Shown piece by piece: positions 1 through 10,789 of a stretch of DNA of 64,000 nt (within the stretch, counting starts at the first letter, position 1; each line of letters opens with the position of its first letter). The position numbers were made by a program, and so were the translations under genes. Location: assembly GCA_000827325.1 (NCBI GenBank), contig KN832885.1, positions 744,001-808,000 of the forward strand, given 5' to 3'. A model generated the notes under the pieces. The model searched no databases and was not told the DNA's origin. It was given only the letters and a program-made list of their open reading frames with translations. This stretch comes from Oidiodendron maius Zn. Its lineage: Eukaryota > Ascomycota > Leotiomycetes > Myxotrichaceae.

Positions 1-225
1 GGCCTTCCCATACTTTATAGCATCGAATTTATTCTCATTCTCATGCTCTTCATCATCGCGATTGCCGCGCCGAGCCGATAACCTGGTATCACGATAAGCC
101 CCTCTTTGCGAAGAACGAGCACCAACGCGTCGCACATCAACACTATTGCCTCTCATTCGGCTTCTACCTTTCGCAGAGCGCCGGATTAGACGACCAGTCT
201 AACGGCGACATTAGAAGATGCTACA

Positions 226-1278
226 ATGGACAATAGAGTCATCGATGGCGTGGTGCGACTGGTAGAAGGAGGGAATAAGCTCCCGACCAGTCCTTCATGG
301 CTAGCCCTGAGAGACGAGATCGCCGGAAGCCAAATCTTCTCAATCGAGAAACTCGAGCAATCGAAGGAATATATAATAGAGAAATTCTATCAATTTCGGA
401 TCGAACGTTTGCAACAGGATATGGCGCAGCTCCTAGGCCGACCGACACCACCAAAAGACTCAACCAACCCCAGTCAGGATATGGCTTCGTCGCAGGGATC
501 AAACAAAGATTCCGGGTTCAATGGGTCCTGTAAGTTATCTGAGTCGGGTAATGAAGGAGGCTTTGAGCCTACTGTGATCGAGACCATAAATGTGAGCAGT
601 CCATTTGCGCCTGTTTCTAACTTGCCAGCGGCTGATGTATCATCGCAGGAGGAGAGATTTACCTTTATGTCGGTTGGTTTGAATGGTACATGGGAGGGCG
701 CTGCCCTGGAATATTGTCGCGAGGATGAGAGTTTCATTAGCCCTCACTGGGTGCAGAGACACAACTTGGAGTTGACGGATGGGCAGATACTGTTGACTTG
801 GAAGTTCGACAGCGACGATAAGACCCACTACACCAGGTTTATTCTCCTCGAGAACTTGAAATCAGATTTCATACTCGGCGTTAAATGCTGTGACGAGTCG
901 TTCAATCGTGACAATAGGGTACCTAGAAGTCCAGGCGCATCACACAGTAAAGATCCCCTCTGGTTTGTCTACTGTTCAGAGGTTAACTGACCGTTTCTTC
1001 TAGGCTTCCGCGACCTTTCTGCCCTCCCATTGGAAAACACAAAGACGCAGGTCTGGGTCACTCACAACCAACCTAACATCGAATTCCTCAGCGATGTGCT
1101 GTACCGACTTGAGAAGAAATACAGGGCCGACACTCTAGACCCCAACTATTCCTATCTGTCGCCACAGCATGGCGGGGTGATTGAAGAGGATTGCCAGAGT
1201 CGGAGTAATACGTCGAGTGTGCCAAATCGTGGCCATAGACCTGGTCAAAAGTCGTCGTCATCGCGGTCACACAAGTGA
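226..1278 (+). CDS. Conserved fungal hypothetical protein, 2 exons, about 318 aa
   Basis: I do not recognise the family. Exon 1 is 226-907. An intron at 908-1003 (GTGACA...TCTAG) joins in phase to exon 2, 1004-1278; without splicing the first frame runs into intron sequence and stops at 990. The N-terminal 120 residues are polar and Ser/Gln rich. The middle (about 145-260) looks folded, with several Trp (NGTWEG, HWVQRH, LTWKFD), and the last 40 residues are basic and Ser-rich. There is no signal peptide or membrane segment. The Trp-rich centre could be a small binding domain, but that is a guess. The start is the first ATG of the open frame. Confidence 0.72.
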
Positions 1279-3059
1279 CACAACACGAAACCTCTGTAAT
1301 GGCTTACCAGGCCTCCGTTTTAGGGACATCGCACTCGATTGACGACTTTCTCCTCACTATCGATTCTTCCACTGTTTTTTTACCATCGTGATTCAGCATG
1401 GCGTTTGGGAGGGGCCGAGATGACAACAAAGTTTTCGTTTAAAGCGGGCGACTGGAATGGCGTTCTGTAATTTAGATGGCGCTTTCTGGAGACTTTGTTT
1501 AGTATTTGGGTTTTGTTTAACGGTGTACAAGGTCCCTCAAAATATAGGAGCGGACAGACTCTTTATACCTAGAGCACAGGCATAGGTGGCTGCATGAAGC
1601 ATGCGGCTTTTGTCTCGGAAGGTGTTAGCACCCCCAAGACTTCGTAATTGGATCTTCTTGCGCCAGTTGTCCACATAGCAATGTAAGATACACTATTTGG
1701 TGTCTTGCCTTGGGTTTTGCATATGCATCATGTGCTGGAGATATTGGGTTTGTACACGTCGATGATCTACGCCCCCCTTGGCTGGTCTTGTATATATCGC
1801 ACCTCACGAAGCGTTCCTTCCCGACAGGGCAATTGCCTTCGTAGATTCACCTACCTTTGCTGACAAGCATGATGCTATGATGCTGTTAAGATCAACAAGT
1901 ATTATGGTGTGATATTCAAATTATTTGATAAAATATCGCAAGCATCTGTGTTATAATTAACTTCTGCCGAGGCGGGCTTCCGACCGCTCACACAAACTCC
2001 AACGAAGTACGCAGTAACCCGACGTTTCTTCCAGTCAAAGAATATCACAACGAGAACCATCAGTTCCGACCTGTAGATAAACGAATAAATGAAAGATCAA
2101 TCCTCCCGGAGTATCAATTCATGTCATATCCCCACCACCTTGTTCGAATTTCTTCTGATGCCAGCTGCAGAGCATGACTTGGATTTATGCTTCATTTGCT
2201 TGCAATCTGTGTGTGTTAGTGTCGTGCATAGAAATTAAGTTGGAAAGAGCGTACCAGCTTGAACACTTTCAAGCGTCTCCGTCTTTGGTGTCAGAAGTCC
2301 AGACGTCACAGGAGCACTATTCACGACAATGCTGCCACTAATGGCCGGCCTCTCGAAGGCTCCGACCCAGGTCTTCGAAACTATGACTTCGCTGCCAAGT
2401 CTTTGGGTGGTGCTTTCTAAATTGACGTATTCAAGAGCTCGAGTGAGGATGGCTGCTTTGCTACATTTTTGCTGCCCTGTCTTCTTGTCTGCCCATTGTC
2501 GGACTCCTCACCTGTCCTGTAAGTAGGTAGTGTTAGCTCTGTTCCGAGGTCAGTAATCCTACTACCTATCAGTATAGGCTCTCCTATAGTCTACGCTGAT
2601 GCCTTAAAGAGCACACGTAGACGCTGGGTATAATTATAATATTTATTTTATTATAAGTTTAAAGCAGTATGGGGGCGAGGGTAAAAGTCGCACAAATTTT
2701 TTTAGGCACAATAACTAAATAAAATATATATTAAAAACTAAATTCCTGTCTTAGTTAAATATAGAGGAGATGGGGTATTAGGCTATTCTAGTAATAGAGA
2801 GCCTACTCTAATTACTCGGGATCTGTTCTGACTCCCTCTAACCCTGTTCACTAGGAGTTGACATTCTCAACAGTGCTACTAGGATAGGACACACGTAGAG
2901 GGCGATTATTCTGGACAAATGGGTGATGTTTCCGGAGCTTCACAATTGGATAGGGAACTTCCCATAGCTCTAAAGACCGGCAATCAGTCTTAAGTGACTG
3001 CTTCTAAATGAACTTTAAATGCCTATAAATGCTTATATGCTTATATACAGGACTCTAAA
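1279..3059. other. Intergenic region, AT-rich stretch at 2620-2780
   Basis: No convincing gene. The short open frames here (for example 2329-2526 +) lack family motifs and splice support. From about 2560 the sequence becomes AT- and TpA-rich with homopolymer runs, which resembles an eroded, possibly RIP-mutated repeat relic. No intact terminal repeats could be seen by eye. Confidence 0.4.
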
Positions 3060-4679
3060 TTATAATTCGTCCTTTCTGGTTGGCTGTGCACGCAATCGAA
3101 GCATTGCTACGCCGTGAGACTTGACTTTTGCGAGAACGCTTCCCGAAGGCTTAACAGACCCTACCTTTGAACCCATCAGAGCAGTCGAATTTGATGGCGG
3201 GACCTGGGAATATACTTGTCTCGCGCCTCCCAATTCTGTCATGTTCAAGGGATTTGAAGCCGTCCCGTTGATAATGGCGAGAGCTGTTGCATTGCTGATT
3301 CGATTTGCCCATAAATCGTAAATGTCCCAACTTTGCTGCACTTGTGGCGCAGTACCACGGGGAGCATCCTCCCAGAAGATTTCGGAGAGAGATGCATTCA
3401 TCTCTCGGTCCTTTGAACCAGCGTTGAAAAATAGCACGAGCTGATCGCCCCCTGAGAGACCTCCAGTAAGAAGCTGGATCTCGCCCTTTCCGAACACATC
3501 TGTATCATCGACAAAATATCTCCAGCGCCTAGTTACAGAAGAGCCGACTGAATCTTGTGATACTGCGAGGACAGCCGTATTTTGCAGAATTGAAAGAGTC
3601 TGGGGGTCAATCTTCGCAAGAACGTTGGTCATAATCATAGGCGATTTCATGGCAGCCCAAATAGAGAAGTGTGCGATGTATTCGTCATCAGTCATCGCCC
3701 CATTCCCAACCTCTGGAATCGTGTTAGAATAATATGAAATAGTATCCGCATCGGACTACTCACGTAGTAAATCGAGATCATTCCAGGCACCTGGGAATGC
3801 CTTTGAAGGGTAATACACAGCCTTGTTTAACACGTTGGTCAAGGAGCATTGGTAGCCAGCGACTTTGCAGTCTAAACCATCCAACTCTGCGCATGGGCAT
3901 TGTGGGTCATCACGATCAAAAATATCACTCAGGTCTCCAGACGTTCGCCATGAATTTGCAATTGTGGGAGCAAAGTTCCAAGGTCCGTCCATGCCCCAGT
4001 TGCACATGCTGTAGAGCATTGGACGACCAGTTTTATTCAGCGCTTGACCCATGGCATTGTATCGATTATAGGAGATCTGTGCGGTGCCTTCTTCGCCTTC
4101 ATTGAAGCAATTGTCGTATTTGAGATAATCGACCTGGTCACGATGAGAATCATGCTTCAAAATATTGGAAATGAGTACTCACACCCCAGCTTGCCCATAC
4201 ATCAGCGTCCTTCTGTTCATATCCTAGCGACCCAGAATATCGGGCGCAAGTCATCGTTCCAGCACTGGAGTAGATGCCAATTTTCATGCCAAGGTCGTGA
4301 ATCTTGTCCGCAAGTCCACTAATGCCGCCCGGAAACTTGGTCATATTGGGCATTAGATATCCCGACGAGTTTCGGCCCGCAGACCAACAATCATCGAGGA
4401 TGATATATTCATAACCAAGATCTCGGAATCCATACTGCACGATTTTGTTCGCCGTATCTAGGATCACATCGGAGTTCAAGTTACAACCGAATGAGCTCCA
4501 CGTATTCTGCAGTATGATCTTAGCTACAATTCGCTATCGAAGTGTATAGTGAGTAGGAGAAAGGAACCAACCCAGCCCATCTGCGGTGTGATTGCGAGTC
4601 CATTGTTCAGCGCAAGGACCGTCGCAGTCTGGTACGAGGCAATGATCACAAATATCGTCACAAACTTGTTGAAAATCAT
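3060..4679 (-). CDS. Secreted alpha-galactosidase, GH27, with C-terminal KDEL
   Basis: A glycoside hydrolase family 27 enzyme that releases terminal alpha-1,6-galactose from galacto-oligosaccharides and galactomannan. Four exons on the minus strand: 4679-4572, 4506-4183, 4133-3764 and 3712-3060; the introns are 65, 49 and 51 bp. The protein is about 484 aa. It starts with a signal peptide (about residues 1-22), followed by the family opening TPQMGW-NTW-SSFGCN across intron 1. The nucleophile Asp lies in DYLKYDNC (about D151) and the acid/base Asp in SWRTSGD (about D211). A C-terminal beta-sandwich domain follows. Odd point: the chain ends in ...TRKDEL, an ER-retrieval-type tail unusual for a secreted hydrolase. 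The length is at the upper end for fungal GH27. Confidence 0.93.
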
Positions 4680-4722
4680 CTTCACAACTACTCAGCGGTG
4701 AAGATTTATTCTTCTGATGGAG

Positions 4723-4735
4723 GCGGGGTTATATA
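4723..4735 (-). promoter_or_regulatory. Alpha-galactosidase core promoter: TATA-like element and CreA-type site
   Basis: A TATATAA element on the minus strand (4729-4735) lies 50 nt upstream of the alpha-galactosidase start. It abuts GCGGGG on the plus strand (4723-4728), which fits the CreA consensus SYGGRG. A second fit (GTGGGG, 5012-5017) lies further upstream. Carbon catabolite repression is expected for such genes; that these sites act here is an inference. Confidence 0.4.
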
Positions 4736-6594
4736 GCTCTATAGCTCCATAGCTACAGGAAAAGCTATCGGAAAATGTAACGGAAAACAAGACGGAAAAT
4801 GTGCGGATACAGACGTAAACCATTCCCTAGCTAAGATCCATAAATTCAGCCTAGATAGCCGTCATGACCACCTGGATGCCCCACCACTTGGGCAACTTCA
4901 GAATACTTTTCTGATCACGATCCTGCGGAACGGAATAGCATCTACCTGTAGATGAAATCTGCTGCCTATTCACACTTCTAACAAAGATATTATCTCGGTA
5001 GCGGCCATAAAGTGGGGTGTCTCGGTGACAACATGGACTAGGTCTTATTGTATGTGTGATTCAGTCTGTGAGTTTACCCCACAACGCCGGGTCTCTGCGT
5101 CGATCGTTACCCGCAGTATCTGACAATGCGAGTTTCCCGGTTTCCCCAACGGAACGGAGAACATATCTTTGGACAAGCGAATAGATCGACGAGTGCTTTG
5201 TGCCTTTATATATCACAACCCCGATAAGTGCCGAACCATTATCTTACTATGAGGAGTTTTCCGTAGAATAAGGTAGATATGTGGCTGTCTAGGCTTTTGT
5301 GGCGACCTGGCTTACACGGAGGAAATATCTTTTGTGGCCGCCCGTCACATTCCCTGACCTGCTGACGCGGATGGGGGAAACTTGACTGGCTAGGATTCTG
5401 TGCCTTGAATTTCAAGACAGTATAGCATCCCCACTCGCGAACCCCTTGCTCCTGGATTGTGGTGTGCGTTGTTCACCTCACGATGCTCCTAACTGAATTT
5501 TAACATAATTTTTCATTGAGAATAACTGTAGGTTCCTTGTATGTATGTTAATTATCAACCCTGAAAATGAAACCCAAAATAACCAGTGATTATGTCCCTC
5601 TATTTCCACACTACATTTAACATTTTGGTCCCCCGACTGTGAAATTTCAGCGTGCAAGATCCTTCACTATCGCGGCAGTTACTGAGATGAAGAGTGGGAT
5701 CTTGTGATTCGCCGTCCGTAATAACCCGTGACTTGTTGCTTGACATAAAGCAAGGTGGTATCTGTATCTGGATGACCACGATCTTCATGGCTCTCCTCAT
5801 TTCATCATCAGCTGCTGTGTCATCCTCGGCTCTATTTCGCATTCTGAATGCCGATTTCCGTTTTGCAACGCAGCAACTTCGCATTGAAATTCGAGGCCAG
5901 GCACCATAGGTGGGGAAAATGGGACTCGACAACTTGGAGAAATCTCTGCGCGGCCCTGAAAATTGCCGAGCACAGAACTTATCCATCCCTTGAAAGGTTT
6001 CGTAGTCCAATCCCTTACCTCGATGCCTCCCATATTTCAGCATTAGATCGTACAATATTCGGTCCGAGCCTTCCCGAAAGAAAAATACTCTGGGATCCCT
6101 GTTTTATTTCATCTTAATAATTTCCAACCGGCTCTAAAATTAACGCCGGAACGAAGCCCACATCAGATGAGGGATTACAAACATGGCCAGGAGCCAATGG
6201 TGGGATACGAAATCGGCATTATATCTAATTCCGTTTGTTATTCAACGTGTTGAGGGCTGAAGGCGCAAGACTCCTTTTAGACATTTACCCCAGAAACATC
6301 GCCTGCATTACCCCGCAGAATCCAGATTTCAGCTGCAGCAAGGCCCGGCTATCAGATGGTCCTAGCGTTTAAACGCAGGGTATCTTGTGCCTATAATTTA
6401 TGGTCGTATGAACGAATATTATCTCAACATAAGTGGATATGTCTAATAATGGTGGCTTTGAAGGGACAGGGGCTGCAAGACAACAAGCTTCGCAATGACG
6501 AAAGGCTATTAAATGTTCCGAGAATCCCAAGGGGTCTGAGTCTATTTCTCAGTTCGCACCCCACAAAAGTCCTATATCTCTTTTCCGTCATTCC
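4736..6594. other. Divergent intergenic region between alpha-galactosidase and carboxylesterase
   Basis: Promoter region of two divergent genes. An open frame at 5600-6055 on the minus strand begins at a TTG and has no recognisable motif; I do not call it a gene. Nothing else was identified. Confidence 0.4.
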
Positions 6595-8374
6595 ATGATG
6601 TGGGTGAATATCCAAGCCCTATATTTCGTTCTTGGCTCTGTGGTACTCGTTGCTTCATATCCTGTAGGCCCAGGTAGTCCCATTGTTGACCTAGGGTACA
6701 CCCAGTATCAAGGGACTGAGCTAGCAAATGGCATAACTCAGTGGCTAGGAATGCGATATGCAGCACCCCCAGTAGGAAATTTGAGATTCAGAGCACCTGA
6801 AGATCCTGTTCCCAACCCGAGCCTACAAATTGCAGACAAGGTATACTTTTGACCACCATCATAATATTCCGCGGCTAAAAAATCAACTTTTAGCACGGGA
6901 GTGTATGTCTTCCTACCGGTTCAACAACTATTTCGAACGGTTTCGCGGAAGATTGCCTCTTCGTAGACGTTTATGCCCCAACAAAGGCCCGACAAGGACA
7001 TAACAGCCTACTTCCAGTATATGTCTTTATTCAAGGTGGTGGTTTCAATAGCAACTCCAACGCAAATTATAATGGCTCAGGTCTGATTACCGCCTCTGAT
7101 TTGAACATTGTCGTCGTCACATTTAACTATCGTGTTGGCCCATATGGATTCCTGGCCAGTAAAGAGGTCCAAGATAATGGGGATCTTAACGTTGGATTGA
7201 AAGACCAAAGAAAACTATTCAAATGGGTGCAGAAATATATTCAAGAAGTAATTGCTCCCAATAATGTTAATTTGTCTTGAGGCTGACAAGTAGTAGTTCG
7301 GCGGAAACCCCAATAGTGTTACAATCGGAGGCGATAGTGCTGGCGCGGCATCAGTCGACCTTCATCTATCTGCCTATGGCGGACGCAACGACCATTTATT
7401 CCATGCTGCAGCCGCGGAGAGCCAGTCTTTTGGCGTTCAATTTACCATCGAGGGCAGCCAATATCAGTACAATGCTCTTGTTGCAAGAGCAGGCTGTAAT
7501 TCTACCGAAGATACTCTCACTTGCCTCCGAAATCTTACAGCGGCAGAGTTGCAGTCGATCAATATCAACATTCCTTCGCCAGGCAGTGGTGGGGATCCGC
7601 CGCTTTATATGTATTCCAATGTAATTGATGGAGATTTCACACAAGATTTCACATATAAACTCTACAAAGAAGGAAAGTTTATTAAAGTGCCCGTGATTTT
7701 TGGGTGAGAACTGGTCTCTGTGTTAATAGGCATTACTAATAGGTAACAGCGATGATACAAACGGCGGAACTATTTTCACTCCAAGGGATACAGATAGCGT
7801 AGCCGCCATGAATGAATTTCTTAGGGATCAATTTCCCAATCTTTCTGACACACAACTCGCACAGATTGACTACTACTACCCCAAAGCCGAACAGTTCCCA
7901 AACACTGGCGAATATTGGCGAGCAGTTTCCAACGCCTATGGGCAAATGCGCTACATGTGTCCTGGTCTATACATCAGTAGCGCATATTCCAAGACCCTCA
8001 CTCCTAGTTGGAACTACCGATATAACGTCGAAGATCCGGCGCAGGTGGCTTCAGGTTTGGGTGTTCCTCATACCGTTGAAGTTAATGCTATCTGGGGACC
8101 AGAGAATGTGAATGGCGCGGCTCCCGCCTCGTATTCTACACCTCTAAATCGCAATATCGTTCCTCTGATGCAGGGTTATTGGACTAGTTTTATTAGGACT
8201 CACAATCCGAACACGTATCGGATTCCAGGGAGTCCGTTTTGGCAAGAGTGGATTCCCCCATTGATGAATAGGATTAGATTTGAGACAAATACCACGACGA
8301 TGGAAATTGTGGATCAGGATACTCAGATACACTGCGGATACCTGGAGAGCATTGGAATAATTCTTCAACAATAG
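6595..8374 (+). pseudogene. Type-B carboxylesterase/lipase, secreted; one-base frameshift
   Basis: A fungal carboxylesterase of the alpha/beta-hydrolase fold (COesterase family) that would hydrolyse esters outside the cell. Exons: 6595-6840, 6894-7248, 7297-7703 and 7750-8374, about 543 residues if the frame were intact. The signal peptide is residues 1-21. The nucleophile elbow GGDSAGA puts the catalytic Ser near 214, and the His is in GVPHTVE near 443. The oxyanion-hole loop is QGGGF. Within exon 2, an A4 run at 7200-7203 carries one base too many. Upstream the frame reads NVGLK; downstream the expected KDQRK...WVQKYI lies in the next frame. All three introns keep phase, so the shift is the only defect. 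It is either a recent pseudogene or an assembly indel. Confidence 0.85.
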
Positions 8375-8652
8375 GAACAGGACCGTTTCCTAGCATCAAT
8401 TTGTGATACAGTAAAATGGCCGAGATGGCATGTCCAGAGAAAACATCTATTTCTTAGTACATATATAGAGAATAAATTCCCTTACATTAAGCTTGTGTTT
8501 TAGATAAATTTGATCGACAGTAATTCTCTATGTAAAAACTTTTACCTTGCTATCTTAATGAGATATACCGCCCGTATACCAAGTACTTATGATGTATTAT
8601 AGTTAATAATCTGAATTTTGCATACACAAAGCTAAATTTACTGTCAAAGTTC
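8375..8652. other. AT-rich 3' flanks of convergent genes
   Basis: Short AT-rich spacer between the convergent carboxylesterase and nitronate monooxygenase genes. It probably holds both polyadenylation regions. No gene seen. Confidence 0.4.
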
Positions 8653-9741
8653 TCATGCTTTTGGATACAGATCTCTTAGGATATTCACCGCACCATCCCG
8701 GACCCCAGTAACAATATCGCGAGCATCTTTCACATCATGAATTAATCCAACCCCTGCTCCTGCGTATGTAGCTAGCCTGCCTTCAGGACCCCAGCCAGCA
8801 TCTCCGGATTTCAGGGCATCATCATGCAGGACTTTTAATTTGTCAAAAGGCACACCCGCCTTCTGCTCCTGGTAACTTTTGTTAATGATCGTTCGCGGAC
8901 TAAAGTCTTCAGGCCATCCGACAGTCCCTCGAAGTCGGTTATACAGTGTAGTTCTAGTGGTAGAGACTCCTCCATCTGTGGCACGAAGCACCTCATTCTG
9001 ATATCCTTTGCTGATGCGAGCCTCTGTGGATGCAAGAAAGCGCGTGCCCATAACGATCCCGGATGCTCCAAGGCAGAGAGCAGCGGCAGCTGCTCTCCCG
9101 TCCAATATCCCTCCTGCGGCAACCAGTGGTATGTCATGAGATTGAGCGGCATCGGCAACTTCAGGGAGAAGGGTAATTATGCCAATGCCGTCAGTTGCTC
9201 TACCGTGCCCACCTGCTTCTGCCCCTTGGACCACCAGGACATCCGGTGGAGATTTGCTTTTGACAGCTAGGAGTGCCTCTCTAAGCGTGCCAACTTGGAT
9301 CCATATTTGTGTTTTCGGTGAGATTTCTCGGATATGTTGCGCCCAGGAATCAAATTCCTCCTGGCCATTGCGAGGAGCGAACAGCCAAGCCGCGCATGGC
9401 TTGTGGGCCTTGATTGCGGAGACTGCAGTTTTCATATCATCAGTCCAAGTTTGGAATCCAACGCCAATTGGAAGGACCTGGCTTTCGCTCTTTAGAGCTG
9501 CTTGCAATGATGTCGGTATCTCCGACATCGCAAGAAGTTCTCGAGCCCGCTCCAATGCTGTTGCGGTCTCACTGGTCTTATTCCCCGGCCCAATAAATCC
9601 CAGGCCACCTGCAGCAGATACAGCAACGGCCAACTCTGGTCCTGCCATGACGCGCATTGGCGCGCCGATAATGAATGGTGCCGCCACCCATGGATACGCA
9701 CTGGCGAGATTTCTGGCCAATGTCAAAGATCTGGTCGCCAT
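8653..9741 (-). CDS. Nitronate monooxygenase (2-nitropropane dioxygenase family)
   Basis: An FMN-dependent TIM-barrel enzyme of the NMO family, 362 aa in a single exon. Such enzymes oxidise alkyl nitronates, including propionate-3-nitronate, to aldehydes or ketones plus nitrite, and protect cells from nitro-toxins. The sequence opens with the substrate-side strand PFIIGAPM and AAGGLGFIGPG. The class motif GAEAGGHGR carries the catalytic-base His at about 179. The phosphate-binding loop region AAGGILDGRA and LGASGIVMGTRF follows. There is no signal peptide and no PTS1 (the end is LYPKA). A Zn2Cys6 regulator and an SDR lie downstream in the window, all on the minus strand, so a small detoxification or catabolic group is possible. 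Confidence 0.93.
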   Translation of the reverse strand: MATRSLTLARNLASAYPWVAAPFIIGAPMRVMAGPELAVAVSAAGGLGFIGPGNKTSETATALERARELLAMSEIPTSLQAALKSESQVLPIGVGFQTWTDDMKTAVSAIKAHKPCAAWLFAPRNGQEEFDSWAQHIREISPKTQIWIQVGTLREALLAVKSKSPPDVLVVQGAEAGGHGRATDGIGIITLLPEVADAAQSHDIPLVAAGGILDGRAAAAALCLGASGIVMGTRFLASTEARISKGYQNEVLRATDGGVSTTRTTLYNRLRGTVGWPEDFSPRTIINKSYQEQKAGVPFDKLKVLHDDALKSGDAGWGPEGRLATYAGAGVGLIHDVKDARDIVTGVRDGAVNILRDLYPKA

Positions 9742-10789
9742 CGCGGGGTATAAATCGCTAGTGGCTCAGGATGGTGGCAGAAAAGAATACGGAAGATATT
9801 TGGAGGACAAATAAATCTAAAACTGTGACGTATTCCGTACGACATATATATTGAGTTTGCTAACATGTGTAATGAACTGATGAGCTGACAAACTCTCGCT
9901 TTCCTCGCCGAATGTCGGGCCGCGGATAATGTGGAGAATGACACTTCGTCATTTGTACGCGAGGGCAAGATACAAATGCACTTTCTGGAAATAAGGAATA
10001 CTCATAGTAGAGAATGCTAGATAATTGTCGAACGCAACTACAATGCTGATTTTAGAAGCCGACAATTACGTGACTACATTTTCGTGTATACGTTACCTCA
10101 GCCACAGCAACACCAATGCCACTACCACAATGCTACCTATCAGAGACAGGATGTCCACATGATATCTATTATTCTCTCATAGCCAATATTATATGATGCG
10201 AGCTTTTGGAAGGAAACAGATGCCGGACAAGCATTCCCAGTTCTATCAATGAAAATAACAATTCCATTCACGCTCTACAACACCCATACGGTTCCCGTAT
10301 GCTGATTCACAAAGAATTTTAGACTAAATCAGATCCATACATAGGTCAAAGTATACATACGAGGTATCACCCACTTGTATTCAGAGTCACTTGTCATTCT
10401 AATATAACCGTATGAGGCATAATACCTTTTATGGAGTGCTGCGAAGACAATACCCCCTTGCGAAACCGTTGTAAGTGCTCTGATCGCAAAAGCTCCCCGT
10501 AGTGACCTAGCAAAGAAGTCATTAACACTGAGCAGATAGAACAGGAACTTATCCTTTATCTTAGTCCATTGCAGTTGGAGTATTCAATTATACACCATCG
10601 ATTACAAATTTACGGTGAATAGTTTGTATTAATCTGGTTCTCGCGTGCCACTCGTGCAATGCTCACAGATACAATGCTTCTTTTCGTGCTTTTAGATTAT
10701 CCGAGCTACGTTTTATTATTAGTGTATCATAACAATGCTAGTCCTCTATAGAAAAATATTTATTATTACATAGGAGACTTAAAAATTCG
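9742..10789. other. Intergenic region upstream of nitronate monooxygenase
   Basis: About 1 kb of promoter and 3'-flank sequence between two minus-strand genes. I see no coding signal, repeat or RNA gene in it. Confidence 0.4.

Noticed and set aside
2329-2526. 65-codon open frame on the plus strand
   Set aside because: No family similarity and no transcript-like context; likely chance.
5600-6055. 151-codon minus-strand open frame
   Set aside because: It starts at TTG, has no motif or splice signals, and overlaps open frames on the other strand.
7277-7624. 115-codon plus-strand frame
   Set aside because: It is an out-of-frame shadow of carboxylesterase exon 3, where the GGDSAGA motif is in the other frame.
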